Below, one piece after another: positions 23,111-33,969 of a stretch of DNA of 64,000 nucleotides. The position numbers were made by a program, and so were the translations under genes. Numbering within the stretch: the stretch's first letter is position 1; each line of letters starts with the position of its first letter. Under the pieces are notes generated by a model. That model searched no databases, was not told the origin of the DNA, and was given only the letters and a program-made list of their open reading frames with translations. The DNA is taken from assembly GCA_963969595.1 (NCBI GenBank), contig OZ018412.1, positions 27,962,339 through 28,026,338 on the forward strand, written 5' to 3'. Source of the stretch: Neckera pumila (Eukaryota > Streptophyta > Bryopsida > Hypnales > Neckeraceae).

Positions 23111-23482
23111 AGAGTTCTAAGAATCATTCAAAATGAGTGACAATGAGAATATATCAATTTTCAATCTGACAAACAAGAAAACTATGAAACTGTACTCATC
23201 AGTCTTGGAAATACAAAAACTAGACATGAAAGAACCAACCTATTAATTTTTTTTAATCAAGATCTACAAGCAAACAAAATCAATCCATAAATGGAAATAT
23301 ATAATCTTGTAAACTTTTTAGCACCTTCATGATGATGTACAAAAATATCGGATGAGTAGGACTTTTTCTTCTCCACCTCTAGAAGTTGTTGAGGTCTAAA
23401 GCAATACTACATGGTTAGCTTCTAGAGGCGGTCTAAGCATTCTAGTTTTAAAAAGGGTTGATTTAGTTGATCATATTGTAAA

Positions 23483-24600
23483 CACTACAAGAGAATGGGG
23501 TATTTTAATTGAGTTATAAGTATAGTCCTAGACATAATATTTTAAATAATGACCTTTAACCCTAAAGGACCAACATGCATTTTTTGGCCGTATAGAAATT
23601 TTGGGCAAGTACGTACGACTAGAGGTTTCCATATTTTTGGTTGCAATTTTAAGAGAAGGTGGAGGCAAGGAATATCTTTCATATGCACCAAATTTCATGA
23701 CATTTGGAAATACGAGTCAAAAGTTATGGCCTAATTTGTTTCTTTTTTTTGTAACTAGGCAGTCCGGGCAGATAAAAAAAATCACTTTTTTTGAAATCAA
23801 AAATTTGGAATTGGTTTTCTATAGTTACAATAGGTAAAAAGCTTTGAATCATCCCATTTTGATCAATGAGTCAAAAGTTATGAAGATTTTAACTTTGTGC
23901 GTAGTTATGGATTCTCTACTCCTAAGTAGACTTTGAAGCCCTTTATCTTACTTAATTTTCAACATTTTTTGAAAAAAAAATTTCTAGGGTGTAGATTAAT
24001 TATTACAACATTGCAAACATTCGGATTAGCATTTTTCAATTCCATAATTAAATTGTTGACAATTTTGTATTTTGAATCATTCTCTATTAGTGTTTTTTTC
24101 CTGAATGTTATACAATTCCAAATGAAGTGGAAATTTTCAAGCATGTAGCCAACTTGTCTAGGAAAAAGAATCCAAAGAAGCACCATCATTTTGGACATTT
24201 TTTCATTGAAAAGTGAGCTTGTGAAGTGTTGCAAGGCCAAAAAAATGGTTTTAGTGAATTTGGATGCTTACATCTTGCAATCCACGTCGTGGAAATTCCT
24301 GAAATTTTTAACATATGTTCTCAAGTCACCATACTACAAGATCCTACGGTTACATGTGTCAAAAAAAGTTCTTTTTTGAAAATTGGATCTTGTACTAAAA
24401 ATGGCAATTTTCGAGCATTTTTGGTAAGAACATAGTCATGGAACTTTAGGGGTTAAGGCAATCTCCAGCAAACTTTTACTAGAAATACATGTGTTTCTAG
24501 TAAAATTTTGCTGAAAATTGCATGAAATGTCATCACTTAAAACCTTATGTCTAGGACTATACTTAAAAACTCACTTAAAACACCTCATTCTCTTGTAGTG
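23483..24600. mobile_element. MITE with CACTACAAGAGAATG ends, interrupted by a TTAA-type element
   Basis: The left end CACTACAAGAGAATG (23483) is mirrored by CATTCTCTTGTAGTG (ending 24600). The inverted repeats continue for about 70 bp with few changes, including the shared inner block AGTATAGTCCTAGACATAA. Without the nested insertion the element is about 220 bp. It holds an inner hairpin made of ACTTTTACTAGAAATACA and its inverse around 24475-24515. The CACTA-like ends suggest mobilisation by a CACTA transposase. The flanking triplets are AAA and GAA, so the target duplication is imperfect. Confidence 0.8.
23560..24452 (+). mobile_element. TTAA-type element, subfamily B, nested in a CACTA-like MITE
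   Basis: TTAA at 23556-23559 and 24453-24456 bracket an element starting CCCTAAAGGACC and ending ACTTTAGGGG. Interior blocks shared with other B copies include GAGTCAAAAGTTATGG and ATCTTGCAATCCACG followed by GGAAATTCCTGAAATTTTT. There is no coding capacity. It sits between the two arms of the 23483-24600 MITE and is therefore the younger insertion. Confidence 0.8.
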
Positions 24601-25368
24601 GAAAAATCTAATTTAGATGAGGTCATATATTATGTTCTTGAAGAGTATTAAAAGTGTTAGTCAAATTGTAAACAGAATTGAACCAAACAAAGTCCACAAA
24701 TGACCTACTCCAATTGTCTCAAAATGAGCCCCAAGTTGGACATCTTCAGTTGGTCTTTTAGGGGTTAACATGTGGTCACAGGCCTGACCATTCATGGTTA
24801 CCAGTTCAGTTTGGAACCATTTTGAAGTCGATTCTTCTTTCTCAAATTTGAGTTGAGTTGTGAAGGAAGCGCCAAAGGTTCATAAAAAGACGATTCTTAA
24901 GAATTTGGAGCTGTCGCCATTTCTTTTGGGGGGAGTTTGAAGCAAATCCCTTTGTTCATTTGTCGATCTATTTTGCAATTGCATTCAAAATCTAGTTCCA
25001 GACATACATGTCTTCGGTGCATAACATTCAATAGCATGTGTTAATGTTGCCTTGGTTCTATAGTGATAGTGCACCTCTACATCCTCCACCTATCTAATTC
25101 ATCAGTAGTTACTGATGAAACACTGTTGGGGTGTGGAATATACCACACCATCATTGTAGCTGCTCTTCTTTGTGCAAAGTCTTGTGGAAGCTCTTTTGGA
25201 ACATGTGAGCAGATTAAAAGTTTGTGGAACTTCCTGATAGCTTGAATTGTGATTTCAATCAGGGGTTATGTTGTGTGAGTGGATTCAAGGTTTAAATGAA
25301 TGAAATTTACCATATCATGGTATAATATGAATTGGAGTTTCCAGAGGTGCCGATTTGCTGAATCTTAA
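24601..25368. other. Non-coding stretch with a solitary TTAA-type end
   Basis: GGTCTTTTAGGGGTTAA at 24752-24768 is the right terminus of a B-type TTAA element with no recognisable left partner. The remainder has no gene or clear repeat. Confidence 0.5.
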
Positions 25369-25372
25369 TTAA

Positions 25373-26009
25373 CCCCTATATGCCCAAGGCCTATTTTGGG
25401 CTTCCTGGAATTTGCTCTAAATTGAACAAAATACCAACATTTTGATAAGTTGTATCAATTTGTTTTGAATTGTAACCATACAAATTCAAACTTGACATGT
25501 TGAAGATCTCATAGGAAAAGAAAACACAACAATATCACTTACGGAGTGAAAGATTATAATATTTGACCATGAGGGTGCTAAAATTGCAAAAATCTTTCAA
25601 TCTTCTTTACACAAATCAAGTCTAAAAAGTTGCTGACCAAAAAAATATGAGGTTAAAGGGCCTAACTTGTATAACCCTAATCAATTTATGGCTTCTTAAA
25701 ATCTACTCTACAAATTTTTTAAATGAATTTTGAATGTGATTTTTTCTCCAAGATCTAGTGTATTTCAAGCTCATTTCCAAGAGCTCTCAACACTACGGGA
25801 AGTCAAGATTGCACTGGGTACCTTTGTACAAAAAATTGAATAGAAAAATCACTATCATTTATTTTCAAGATCACATTTTTGGTGCTAAAACTAGACTTCA
25901 AGAAGAACTTTTTTAAAATAAAGACTACTAAAAATAGCAACTTGGTTAGATTTTATTTAACTTCCATGTTTTGCAAACACCAAATTTTGGTGCCTCGGGC
26001 ACTTAGGGG
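25373..26009 (+). mobile_element. TTAA-type element, subfamily A
   Basis: The element is bracketed by TTAA at 25369-25372 and 26010-26013. It begins CCCCTATATGCCCAAGGCC and ends CCTCGGGCACTTAGGGG. Its interior is closely similar to 42910-43554, including CTCTAAATTGAACAAAA, CAACATTTTGATAAGTT and GGAAAAGAAAACACAACAAT. The 637-bp length, TTAA target and CCC start fit a non-autonomous piggyBac-like element. Confidence 0.8.
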
Positions 26010-26013
26010 TTAA

Positions 26014-26879
26014 ATAACGTACATTGCCAGGTTATGAGGGCATACATATCACAAGACGACATAAGCAGCATTCACAAAAGTGGCTAAATTTTGCTCCATT
26101 GCTACTTAAAATTTTTAGGAGCTAAAAGTATATGGAAAAAATCCTTGAAAAAATTAGATTTTAGTCAAGACAACAACAAACAATAGAATTTGGTAGCCAA
26201 TGTGCAACTTCCTCTATATTGGAATTTGCATCTATTTTATTAGTTTTGTATTATAGTACTCCGAATCATCCTTTAAAACTTGCAAAATCCTATCTTTTCT
26301 ATTTTTTCTTAATATTACTCACTCTCAAGGTAGCCAAAATTGATGCCCATTTGTCTTGGAGGTAGTATATTGCACTAAATTCTAATAACTTAGGTAGCAT
26401 GTTGCACTAAAATCCATAAAGCAATTATGGGATCACTGGATATAAGGTAACTGCACCTTAAATAGCACAGTTAAGCAATTCATCATGGTTTTCACTACTA
26501 TATTGAAAAAATAATGGGATCCCATTGGTAGTCAAAAGCGGATTTTAGATTCTCTTAGAATGCATTTTTTGGATACCGTGTGAATAAATTACTAATTTTC
26601 AAGTGCTAAAAATAGGTGCACCTAAAAGCGATCATAGACTCATATAAATAGTGGGAGTACATTTTAGGCAAGAACATGTAGTGTGCGATTTTAGAAACCG
26701 TGCGATTTTAGGTGTAGTTACCTTACATAGTTGCAATTGTGAGAGTTTTTGTTGAGAATTGGATGAAGAAAACAAGGCTTTAAGGGTCTGTATATAGTTA
26801 TTTCTTAATCCGCCTAGTTTCCTGCCTACAGACACTTCAACACATCTTGACTAATGTCCAAATGCCATTTTTGTGATGC
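26014..26879. other. Non-coding stretch
   Basis: The sequence is AT-rich with no supported gene or clear element borders. Confidence 0.4.
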
Positions 26880-27172
26880 CATTTGATGATATTTTGGGGT
26901 CTTGGAGGGCCGTTTTAGGCCCGTTCCTTGATCTACCCAGATTCAATGAACGTTGATACGGGTGTGTCAAAAAAATTAAAAAATTAAAAAATTAAAAAAA
27001 AATTCCAAAATATCATTTTAAGCAAAAAAAAAAATTAAAAAAAATTAAAAAAATGACGTGGCAATCGCTGTGCCACGTCAGCCAGTTGTTGCTATGCGTT
27101 CTTGCAGTTTGGGAACGCAGCAGACAGCATGGAAACTCGGAGCCCTCCAAGACCTCTGAATCTCATCTAATG
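26880..27172. mobile_element. MITE of the CATTAGATGAG family, copy 1
   Basis: The left end is CATTTGATGATATTTTGGGG and the right end GAATCTCATCTAATG. Like the copies at 27594-27930 and 40553-40850, it has GGAGGGCCGTTTTAGGCCCG near the left end, an A-rich centre, a GACGTGGCAATCGC...CCACGTCAGCC block, and GGAGCCCTCCAAG before the right end. It is non-coding. No target duplication could be fixed. Confidence 0.7.
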
Positions 27173-27593
27173 TATATGTACTTAAAATCTGCAAGTTGTG
27201 CAACAACGGATGCAAACTATATTACCTTTTTTGGGATTTGTCGATAATATACTCTCATCTATTTCTTGTGTTTCCCATGTTTCTGGCCGATCGATTTGAA
27301 TAAGAAATACATGAGCATCTCATCTTTCCCTTGTAACTTCCAATCAATTTGCATCATTGCTGGATGTTTGTGGTATATTTCTGAAAGGGGTGGTTTTTTG
27401 TATTATATGAGGCCAACAATATTAATGGACAATTTCATTAAAATGGCAATATTTTTTTTAAATGGAATGAAAACAGTTTAGAACAGCCGTTCTAAATCCG
27501 TGTTGATCCTAGATGGTTCAAAACGGTCATTCTAAAATCTATACTTGTTGTTGATGGTGAAAATGGCACACCGTAAAAGTGGCAAACTTGGAA

Positions 27594-27930
27594 CATTAGA
27601 TGAGTTTTGGGGGGTTGGGAGGGCCGTTTCGGGCCCATTCTCGACGCTAGTCCCCCCCGTAGTTTTAGGGAACGGCTGTTCCCGACAAAAAAATTTAAAA
27701 AAATAAAAAAAAAATAAAAATAAATAAATAAATATTCATTCTTGAAATGAAAAAAAAAACAGAAAAAAAAATTTCATTTTTTTTTTTTGAAAAAAAAAAA
27801 TATTTTTTTCCGACGTGGTAGTCGCTCGGCCATGTCAGCGAGCTGCCATGGCCCTGAATTCGGCAGTTCTCACAAGTTCTCACAGGTTGGGAACACGCAG
27901 CCCTCCACAAGGCTGATTTCTCATCTAATG
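27594..27930. mobile_element. MITE of the CATTAGATGAG family, copy 2
   Basis: CATTAGATGAG at the left end and CTCATCTAATG at the right end are perfect inverse repeats. The interior matches copy 1: GGAGGGCCGTTTCGGGCCCA, an A/T-homopolymer centre, then CGACGTGGTAGTCGC and GCAGCCCTCCACAAGG. Confidence 0.8.
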
Positions 27931-28000
27931 TACCGCCACTTTAATGAAATTGCCCATATTATATTTGTTAGCCCAACAATATTATATTCATTAACTTATA

Positions 28001-28140
28001 TTGTTCAAATGATCTCCCAAGTATTTTGAATATAACCGAATTATAACCAAATCCTGACGTGTATTGCTGAAGAGATCTGAATGTATACAAGGATGCAATA
28101 ACCCTCTTCCTTGCCAATCTTGGGAGCAAACAAAAATGTA
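28001..28140 (+). repeat. Direct repeat, left copy (pairs with 28944-29071)
   Basis: The block from TTGTTCAAATGATCTCCCAA to GGGAGCAAACAAAAATGT recurs at 28944-29071 in the same orientation with about nine-tenths identity by eye; the left copy has an extra TTATAACCAA. The 803 bp between them start and end with no recognised LTR features, so this may be a segmental duplication rather than an LTR pair. Confidence 0.8.
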
Positions 28141-28386
28141 CTTGTGGGGAAATTTTTAGCAACAGTCAGCCGTATTCGTCAAATGTGTGACCTACAGCTT
28201 AAGAGCATCTCCACCGTGGGCCGGCCAATCCCCACGGTAGGCTAGCGGCCCAAGGCTCAAAGAGGAGGAAGGGCCCGGTCAGTTGGAATGTCCCATTGTG
28301 GAACGGGACCTTGGCATCTCTTCAATGGCTCTGCCTCACCAACTCATTATGACTTCAACTTTGGCTCCCTGCATGCGATAGTATCA

Positions 28387-28793
28387 GAGCATTGCCACCC
28401 ATTCACGGCCAAAACGGCTCGGGGAATGGGGTAGCTCGGGCATGGAAGAAGCCAGGCCGCTTCCATCCGCCACCCATTCACATGAAAGAAGACACGCCAA
28501 AGGGAATCAATTACAAAACATTAATGCTTTGTCATTGTAAAGAACCAATCAACATGTGGGTTTATTAAAAAAGTATAAAAAATAGCCCCAAAATCGAGAA
28601 ATCCGACAAGATCTTGCAAAGTCAATGCATGGCGGGTTGGGTGGTAGGGACGCTCTCCTACCGTTTGGAGAGAGAAATTTCCCGTGACTGGTCTCTTTTT
28701 GGAGCTTTCCTGTAAATGGGTGGCTCATTTTTTACTCCCAGCCCTGCCCAAACCCCGGGCCAAGAGCTTGACAGTGAATGGGTGGCCATGCTC
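28387..28793. mobile_element. TIR element with GAGCATTGCCACCCATTCAC ends
   Basis: GAGCATTGCCACCCATTCAC at the left end is mirrored by GTGAATGGGTGGCCATGCTC at the right end, and TCA flanks both sides (28384-28386 and 28794-28796). GAGCATYBCC-type termini and 3-bp targets are common in plant PIF/Harbinger-derived MITEs. The 407-bp element is non-coding. Confidence 0.75.
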
Positions 28794-28943
28794 TCAGCCA
28801 ATCCAATTCCAAATTGTTGTCAGACAGTGCTGACACCAGGCTCGCTCAATACTTCCCCATCCACGCCAAGCTATGATACCCCGGGCAAAATTGGGCGTGC
28901 TGGTGCTTTGCAATCTGCCCCCAATGCCACAGTGGGGTTTCAT

Positions 28944-29071
28944 TTGTTCAAATGATCTCCCAAGTATTTTGAATATAACCGAATCCTGACGTGTGTTGCT
29001 GAAGAGATCTGAATGTGTACAAAGATGCAATAATCCTCTTCTCTACCAGTCTTGGGGGCAAACAAAAATGT
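28944..29071 (+). repeat. Direct repeat, right copy (pairs with 28001-28140)
   Basis: This is the second copy of the block starting TTGTTCAAATGATCTCCCAA. It ends immediately before the foldback MITE at 29072. Confidence 0.8.
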
Positions 29072-29384
29072 GAAGGAGGAGGTTCTTAAACCGTTCGGGC
29101 TCTAAAATCGCCCACCTCCTCAATGTTCACTGCTTGTACATGTTGCTTTTGGCATGTACAAGCTGTGAACATTTGAGGAGGTGGGCGATTTTAGAGCCCT
29201 CCAAAGCGTCAAAAATTCATAACAAAATTCCACAAAGCTCCAAAAATTATGAAACGACTTGGGTTGAATGCCAATTTCATTTGTCTTTGAAGGAAAATTT
29301 ACTAAAAAATATTTCAAGAAGTTTCACCTCCCCAAAATTCAATTTCAGCTTTTAAGTGAGCGCATTATGGACCTCCTCCCTTAC
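29072..29384. mobile_element. MITE with GAAGGAGGAGGT ends and an internal near-perfect hairpin
   Basis: The left end GAAGGAGGAGGTTC is mirrored by GACCTCCTCCCTT near 29384. Inside, at 29098-29199, lies a much stronger hairpin with arms of about 46 bp. The target duplication is unclear. Confidence 0.55.
29098..29199. ncRNA. Hairpin with miRNA-precursor-like geometry
   Basis: The left arm (29098-29142, beginning GGGCTCTAAAATCGCCCACC) pairs with the right arm (29153-29199) over about 46 bp with one mismatch and one single-base bulge; the loop is about 10 nt. A transcript from either strand would fold into a stem long enough for DICER-LIKE processing. Whether it is transcribed is unknown. The simplest alternative is an unexpressed foldback MITE. 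Confidence 0.4.
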
Positions 29385-29599
29385 TTGCGGGGAAATTTGA
29401 GGTGGTCGTGAGGTTTTTGTGCTAGTTTTGGGCGATCTCAACGAAATGGAACACATTCATAAGCGTCGTGCTCGAGCCTCATCTCCAGAAAAACGCGTTC
29501 TTATTAGTAAGCAAGATGTTGATCATTTCTTTTCTATTTGAGTTTGGGAGGTTCTGGATGTGGCAAGCAAGAGGTTTATCAATTTAAGCAATGAAAATG

Positions 29600-30789
29600 G
29601 TCAAAAATTGTCAATTTTAGTACAAGTACCCAATTTTTGAAAAAAAATTAAAATTTTGACAAATATAACCGTAGGATCTTGTAGTATGCTAATTTGAGCA
29701 CATGTGGTAAAAATTTCAGAATTTTCCACCACGTGGATTGCAAGATATAAGCATTAAAATTCATTAAAATCATTTTCTTGGCCATACAAAAAAACAAGGC
29801 AACTGCATTTCACAAGCTCGCTTTTCTATGAAAAATGTCCAAAATAGTGGTGCTTCTTTAAATTTTTTTTCCGAGTCAAGTTAGCCAGATGCTTGAAATA
29901 CTTCACATCATTTGGAATTGTACAACATATAGGAAAAAAATAGTAAGTAGATAGTAGTAGAGAATGGTTCAAAATACTAAATTGTTAAGACTTTAATTAT
30001 GGAACTGAAAAATGCTACTCCCAATGGTTGCAATGTTGTAATAAACAATATTCATCCTATGATTTTAATTTTTTCAAAAAATATTGAAAATTGAGTAAGA
30101 TAAAGGACTTCAAGAACACACACTTGATTATTCAAGAACACACACTTGATTCAAATTGCAAATAATTTGAATTAAAAAAAATTGTCTTGAAAAATTGAGT
30201 CAAGGTCTAGGAAAAAAAAATTCAAGAACACACACTTGATTTTCCTTCTTTAAAAAGTTGTTAAGTAGAAGTAGGTCCACGATTAAAAGAAAAATTAAAT
30301 AGTGAATAGCTCTAAGATGGGATTGAAATACAATAATCCCAATGGTGAGATTGTTTTAGCAAGCAAACTTAACCTTTTCAAACAATGTTTTTTGAAAAAA
30401 TGTAAAAATTGCATTCAAAATTGAATACTATAAGTAATTTTTTAAGATGCTTAGATTGCCCAAAAAATAAGATTGTCCTTAGTTTTTTAGTATTAGTCCA
30501 AGTAGAAATGGACCAAAGCTTCACATGTGGACAAAAATATAATATTTGAAAAAAAAAATTTGAAAAAATTATTTTGACTTTTTTTTGCTACTTGTTGAAT
30601 TCAATTGTAGGCTTTTGTGTTATAAATTTTGCTCCCAAGCACCAATTAAAATAAAAATCATGTTTCCAGAAAGCTAATCAATTTTCCTATCTTACAAGAA
30701 AGTTTTGAAAAGTCACACCAAAAATTTCGGTCATAAGAACCTATCCAATATCCATTTTGTCTTTCGATGGAACAATGGTCCTTTAGGGG
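29600..30789 (+). mobile_element. TTAA-type element, subfamily B, left end missing
   Basis: The right terminus CAATGGTCCTTTAGGGG is followed by TTAA at 30790-30793. The interior has the B blocks AACCGTAGGATCTTGTAGTA, CACGTGGATTGCAAGATAT and TCAAGGTCTAGG. The left boundary is approximate because no left TTAACCCC end is visible. A short tandem of CAAGAACACACACTTGATT lies within (about 30110-30245). Confidence 0.6.
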
Positions 30790-30814
30790 TTAATCCTTGC
30801 AAATGCATTCAATA

Positions 30815-31112
30815 GTATTTTAAATAGGTACAAGAAACTCAAATCTAGACATTGGACAATGAAAATAAAATTGCTTCAAAGCACACTCAAAGACAACAAT
30901 TGCAGAGGTGTTGGCAAATCACGCTTATCAAAGAAAAATAAATTTGTTCTACACCACAACACTGTGAACTACAATTGACCAAGTTTTGCATTAGTAAGCA
31001 TGATCAATTTGCTAGCACCTCTACAATTGTTGTCTTTGAGTGTGCTTCTAAAGCAATTTACTTCCATTGTCCAATATTTAGATTTGGATTTCCTTGTACC
31101 TATTGAAAGTAC
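30815..31112. mobile_element. Foldback element with about 105-bp arms
   Basis: AATAGGTACAAG at 30823 is mirrored by CTTGTACCTATT ending at 31104. The arms share GACAACAATTG(C/T)AGAGGTG and AGCACACTCAAAGACAA. The centre around 30920-31000 is unpaired. The element is non-coding. Confidence 0.7.
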
Positions 31113-31225
31113 TTTTTATTGCACTTCCAATCATGACAAAAATTTGAAGATCTAACTATAAAACAATGAAAAGTTAGAAGCTTAGATTTCAATATTTGAA
31201 GGGGCTATATATTGGTCCTGTTGAA

Positions 31226-31515
31226 GACAACCCTTGGGCACCATAGTAAGGTAGAGATACCTATAACGGACAGCCCTTGTGCCCCACAGTAAGCAATTTT
31301 TTTTCCTAGCACCATGGTGCCAAACTTTATTGTTGTGACACAGTGACAGTGGATTAAATTTGGAGGGACCATCCTCCATTTACTGCATGGTGTACATACT
31401 TCTATAATGCAAAAGAAAAACACTATAGTAAGGTAGAGATACTTACAACGGATAGCCCTTGTACACCATAGTGAGGTAGAGATACCTATAATGGACAGCC
31501 CTTGTGCACCATAGT
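31226..31515. repeat. Irregular tandem repeat with GGTAGAGATACCTATAA units
   Basis: AAGGTAGAGATACCTATAAC followed by GGACAGCCCTTGTGC occurs at about 31250, 31432 and 31475. The last two copies are 43 bp apart. The first is separated from them by unrelated sequence. Confidence 0.7.
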
Positions 31516-32059
31516 ACATACAGTCTGTTGACTCCAGGCCCTGTTGAAATTACTGCAAAGGTTTACATTCTATGGACTCAAAACCGTCCAAACTCTGGAC
31601 ATGATTGAAAAGCCCTGGGCCACAACTAAAGGTGCGTAAACCTGCACCAAAAAGAAAGCTGACTCTGGCTACTGAGAAACAGAGGCAAGCCTCGAGCTTG
31701 TGTAAGTGGTCAGTCAACAACTTAGTGAAAATTTGGTGTGTTGTCCTCCAAGAATAGGCTAGCTTGACTGAGGATCGATGCCAAGGAAGCAAACTGACTC
31801 TTTGTTCACAACTGAAACATGTCTGTTGCTGTTGACCCCCTCACTTGTCCTCGAGGAAAAACACTGAAATTTTTTATTTGCCAAGCATGATAAAATTTGC
31901 AAATTTTGAATTTGTATTTGCAATCAGAGGCCCTGAATTAGCTAGGAGAGGGGTAGAAGATAAACTAATCAAGCACAAAATAGGGGTCTTTTTTTTTGTA
32001 CATGCATTCTTGGAATGACTTCAGGGGATGAGTGAGGGGGGGGGGTCACTCTGGCCATA
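31516..32059. other. Non-coding stretch
   Basis: No gene or clear repeat was recognised. A run of G (32038-32045) lies near its end. Confidence 0.4.
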
Positions 32060-32713
32060 TAAGGTGGGTACCCCCCGAACTGCCACTTTCTGCTACTAAT
32101 TACACCTAGTTACCACTATTATTAAGGTAGCCGACCCATTTCTGATAATCTCCAATTTTTGCAGTAAAGGCTGTTTCCTTTCCGTGCAGGTAGAGATGAA
32201 TAGTGATGAGTTATGGCCCAATTCCCAATACAATTGTGGCGCATTATGATTGGCTACAAGACTTTCAAATATATTGCAACCAACCCTTTGTTGGAAAAAG
32301 GAAGTTCTATATGATTAGTATGGGTCGACAGAATCTTCAGCTAAAAAGTTCATAGTAATTATGTTTTGTGTAATAAAATTCTGGAAAATTATGCAATCCT
32401 TCCAAATTCCTAATTCTGTACACGGAAAAATTTCTTGACTCAACAAACCCGCAATCCAAATGTGCGTACTTCCTTAAGTGGTTGGAAATGGGTCGTAAGC
32501 TTTTAAACTGGTCAAACTTTCACATTTTCTTGTTGGCAAGTGAAAAGGAGGTTCAAATGTACCAAAGAATGCAGCATTTAGAAAGGTCAAAGTGTTTTTT
32601 GGGTATAATCTTTTCTAACTTCCTCATAAGTACATATTTGATTTTGGAGACGTACCTAGAGTGATGATGATGACCGACGGTTTTGGGTCAAAGGCCATTT
32701 AGAGGGCGCCTTA
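32060..32713. mobile_element. MITE of the TAAGGTGGGTACACCC family, interrupted by a second MITE
   Basis: The left end TAAGGTGGGTACCCCCC and the right end GAGGGCGCCTTATA match the intact relative at 35089-35382. Shared interior blocks are TTTTCTTGTTGGCAAGTGAA and GGAGGTTC...CAAAGAATG. About 370 bp of foreign sequence (32126-32495) split the left part. Confidence 0.65.
32126..32495. mobile_element. MITE of the GCCGACCCATT family nested in another MITE
   Basis: GGTAGCCGACCCATTTC opens and GAAATGGGTCG closes the insertion, and TAA flanks both sides (32123-32125 and after 32495), a 3-bp target typical of PIF/Harbinger-type MITEs. The interior matches the copy at 61648-62050, including GGCGCATTATGATTGGCTAC. 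Confidence 0.7.
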
Positions 32714-33969
32714 TACATCATTTTGTTGTAGGGACTGACAATAGCCCCATTGCAATACGCGGAAGTGACTCTCTATACGTTTTGCACCATTGGTCTTCTA
32801 AGATCTTCTAAGATCAATGGTGCAAAACATTTGAAGTGTTGCTTTAGCGTGTTGCAGTGGGGCTGGTCTAATGAGCCTACCACAGTTTTAGTGGGCTGAA
32901 AAGTTGATGCAAATGAGGTTTTTTATGGCTTTGGAAACTCATTGGTTCAAACTGCAAAGAAGACATGGAATTAGAACAGGCATAAGTACTAAGTTACTTG
33001 GGTTAGTGGAGGTAACTTCACATAACTGTAACCATGTTGGAAAATCGACCCTTAGAGATTCTTGCCTAAAATGTATGCATTTTAAACATGAGAGAAGACG
33101 GATAAATTTAGATTCAATGGTCATCAACACTTGAAATATCCATAGTTTATAAGCAAAGACTTTTCCATATACTCTTGCATTGACAATGGTTTTTGAATTC
33201 AAGTTTCCAAATCCTATTTACAACTGCATTTGTATTGCATAGATGGGAGGTTGACTAGTTTGACCCTCCCTATCCGACTAGTTGGATCACATGGGTGGGA
33301 GGATTTCGTTTTTTCATTTTTCATTTTTAAAAATTTTCATTTTCTTTTTCATTTTGCTTCAATATCATTGATTCAATGTTTTGTTTAATTTTCCCACCAT
33401 CTACTATCAATAAATTAATACTGTGGTTTACCTAGGACAGAGCCTCACAGTCACATTTTTCTTATTTTTATAATGCTATAAAATATAGGCTAAGAAAATT
33501 TTGAGTCTTCTTTCAATTGCCAATAAGATTCTACAAAACTTAAGTCAATTTACCACTTAATAGGAACCACACTTAGATGCTTGTGTGCATGTTTTTAATT
33601 ACGTCGGGTTATCTTAGACATGGAGTGGAAGAGAAAGCGAGTGTTGCTTCAAAAGCCCTTAAGCAACATTTTTAAACATTTTAAGAAACTGAAGAATTTT
33701 CTTAGTCAAATGATGAGAAGTTGTCTTTGAGTTAAGGGCTTATACACGACATTAATATCCATGTGGAAGCAATTTCTATCAGTGTTTCTTTCCTGTTGAT
33801 TGGTCAAGGGAGTGCACCAACACAAATATCATTAGACCACAAAATGGTCAGCAAGGCAAGACCGCTTAGCGTAATTTGTGCATCTACATGTAATTGTTTT
33901 TGCATGCCTTGTGCATTTTATTTGGTTCATTCCAAAATTGCCATGCATTGGAGTCAACTTAAGAAAAAA
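32714..33969. other. Non-coding stretch
   Basis: There is a 50-bp near-palindrome at about 32779-32828 (GTTTTGCACCATTG at one end and its inverse at the other). The rest is AT-rich with no supported gene. Confidence 0.4.

Noticed and set aside
28001..29071. LTR retrotransposon
   Set aside because: Repeats do not begin TG and end CA, and no primer-binding site, polypurine tract or coding sequence lies between them.
30110..30245. CAAGAACACACACTTGATT repeats as a possible CRISPR-like or spaced array
   Set aside because: Only three copies with irregular spacing, inside a TTAA-type element of a eukaryotic genome.
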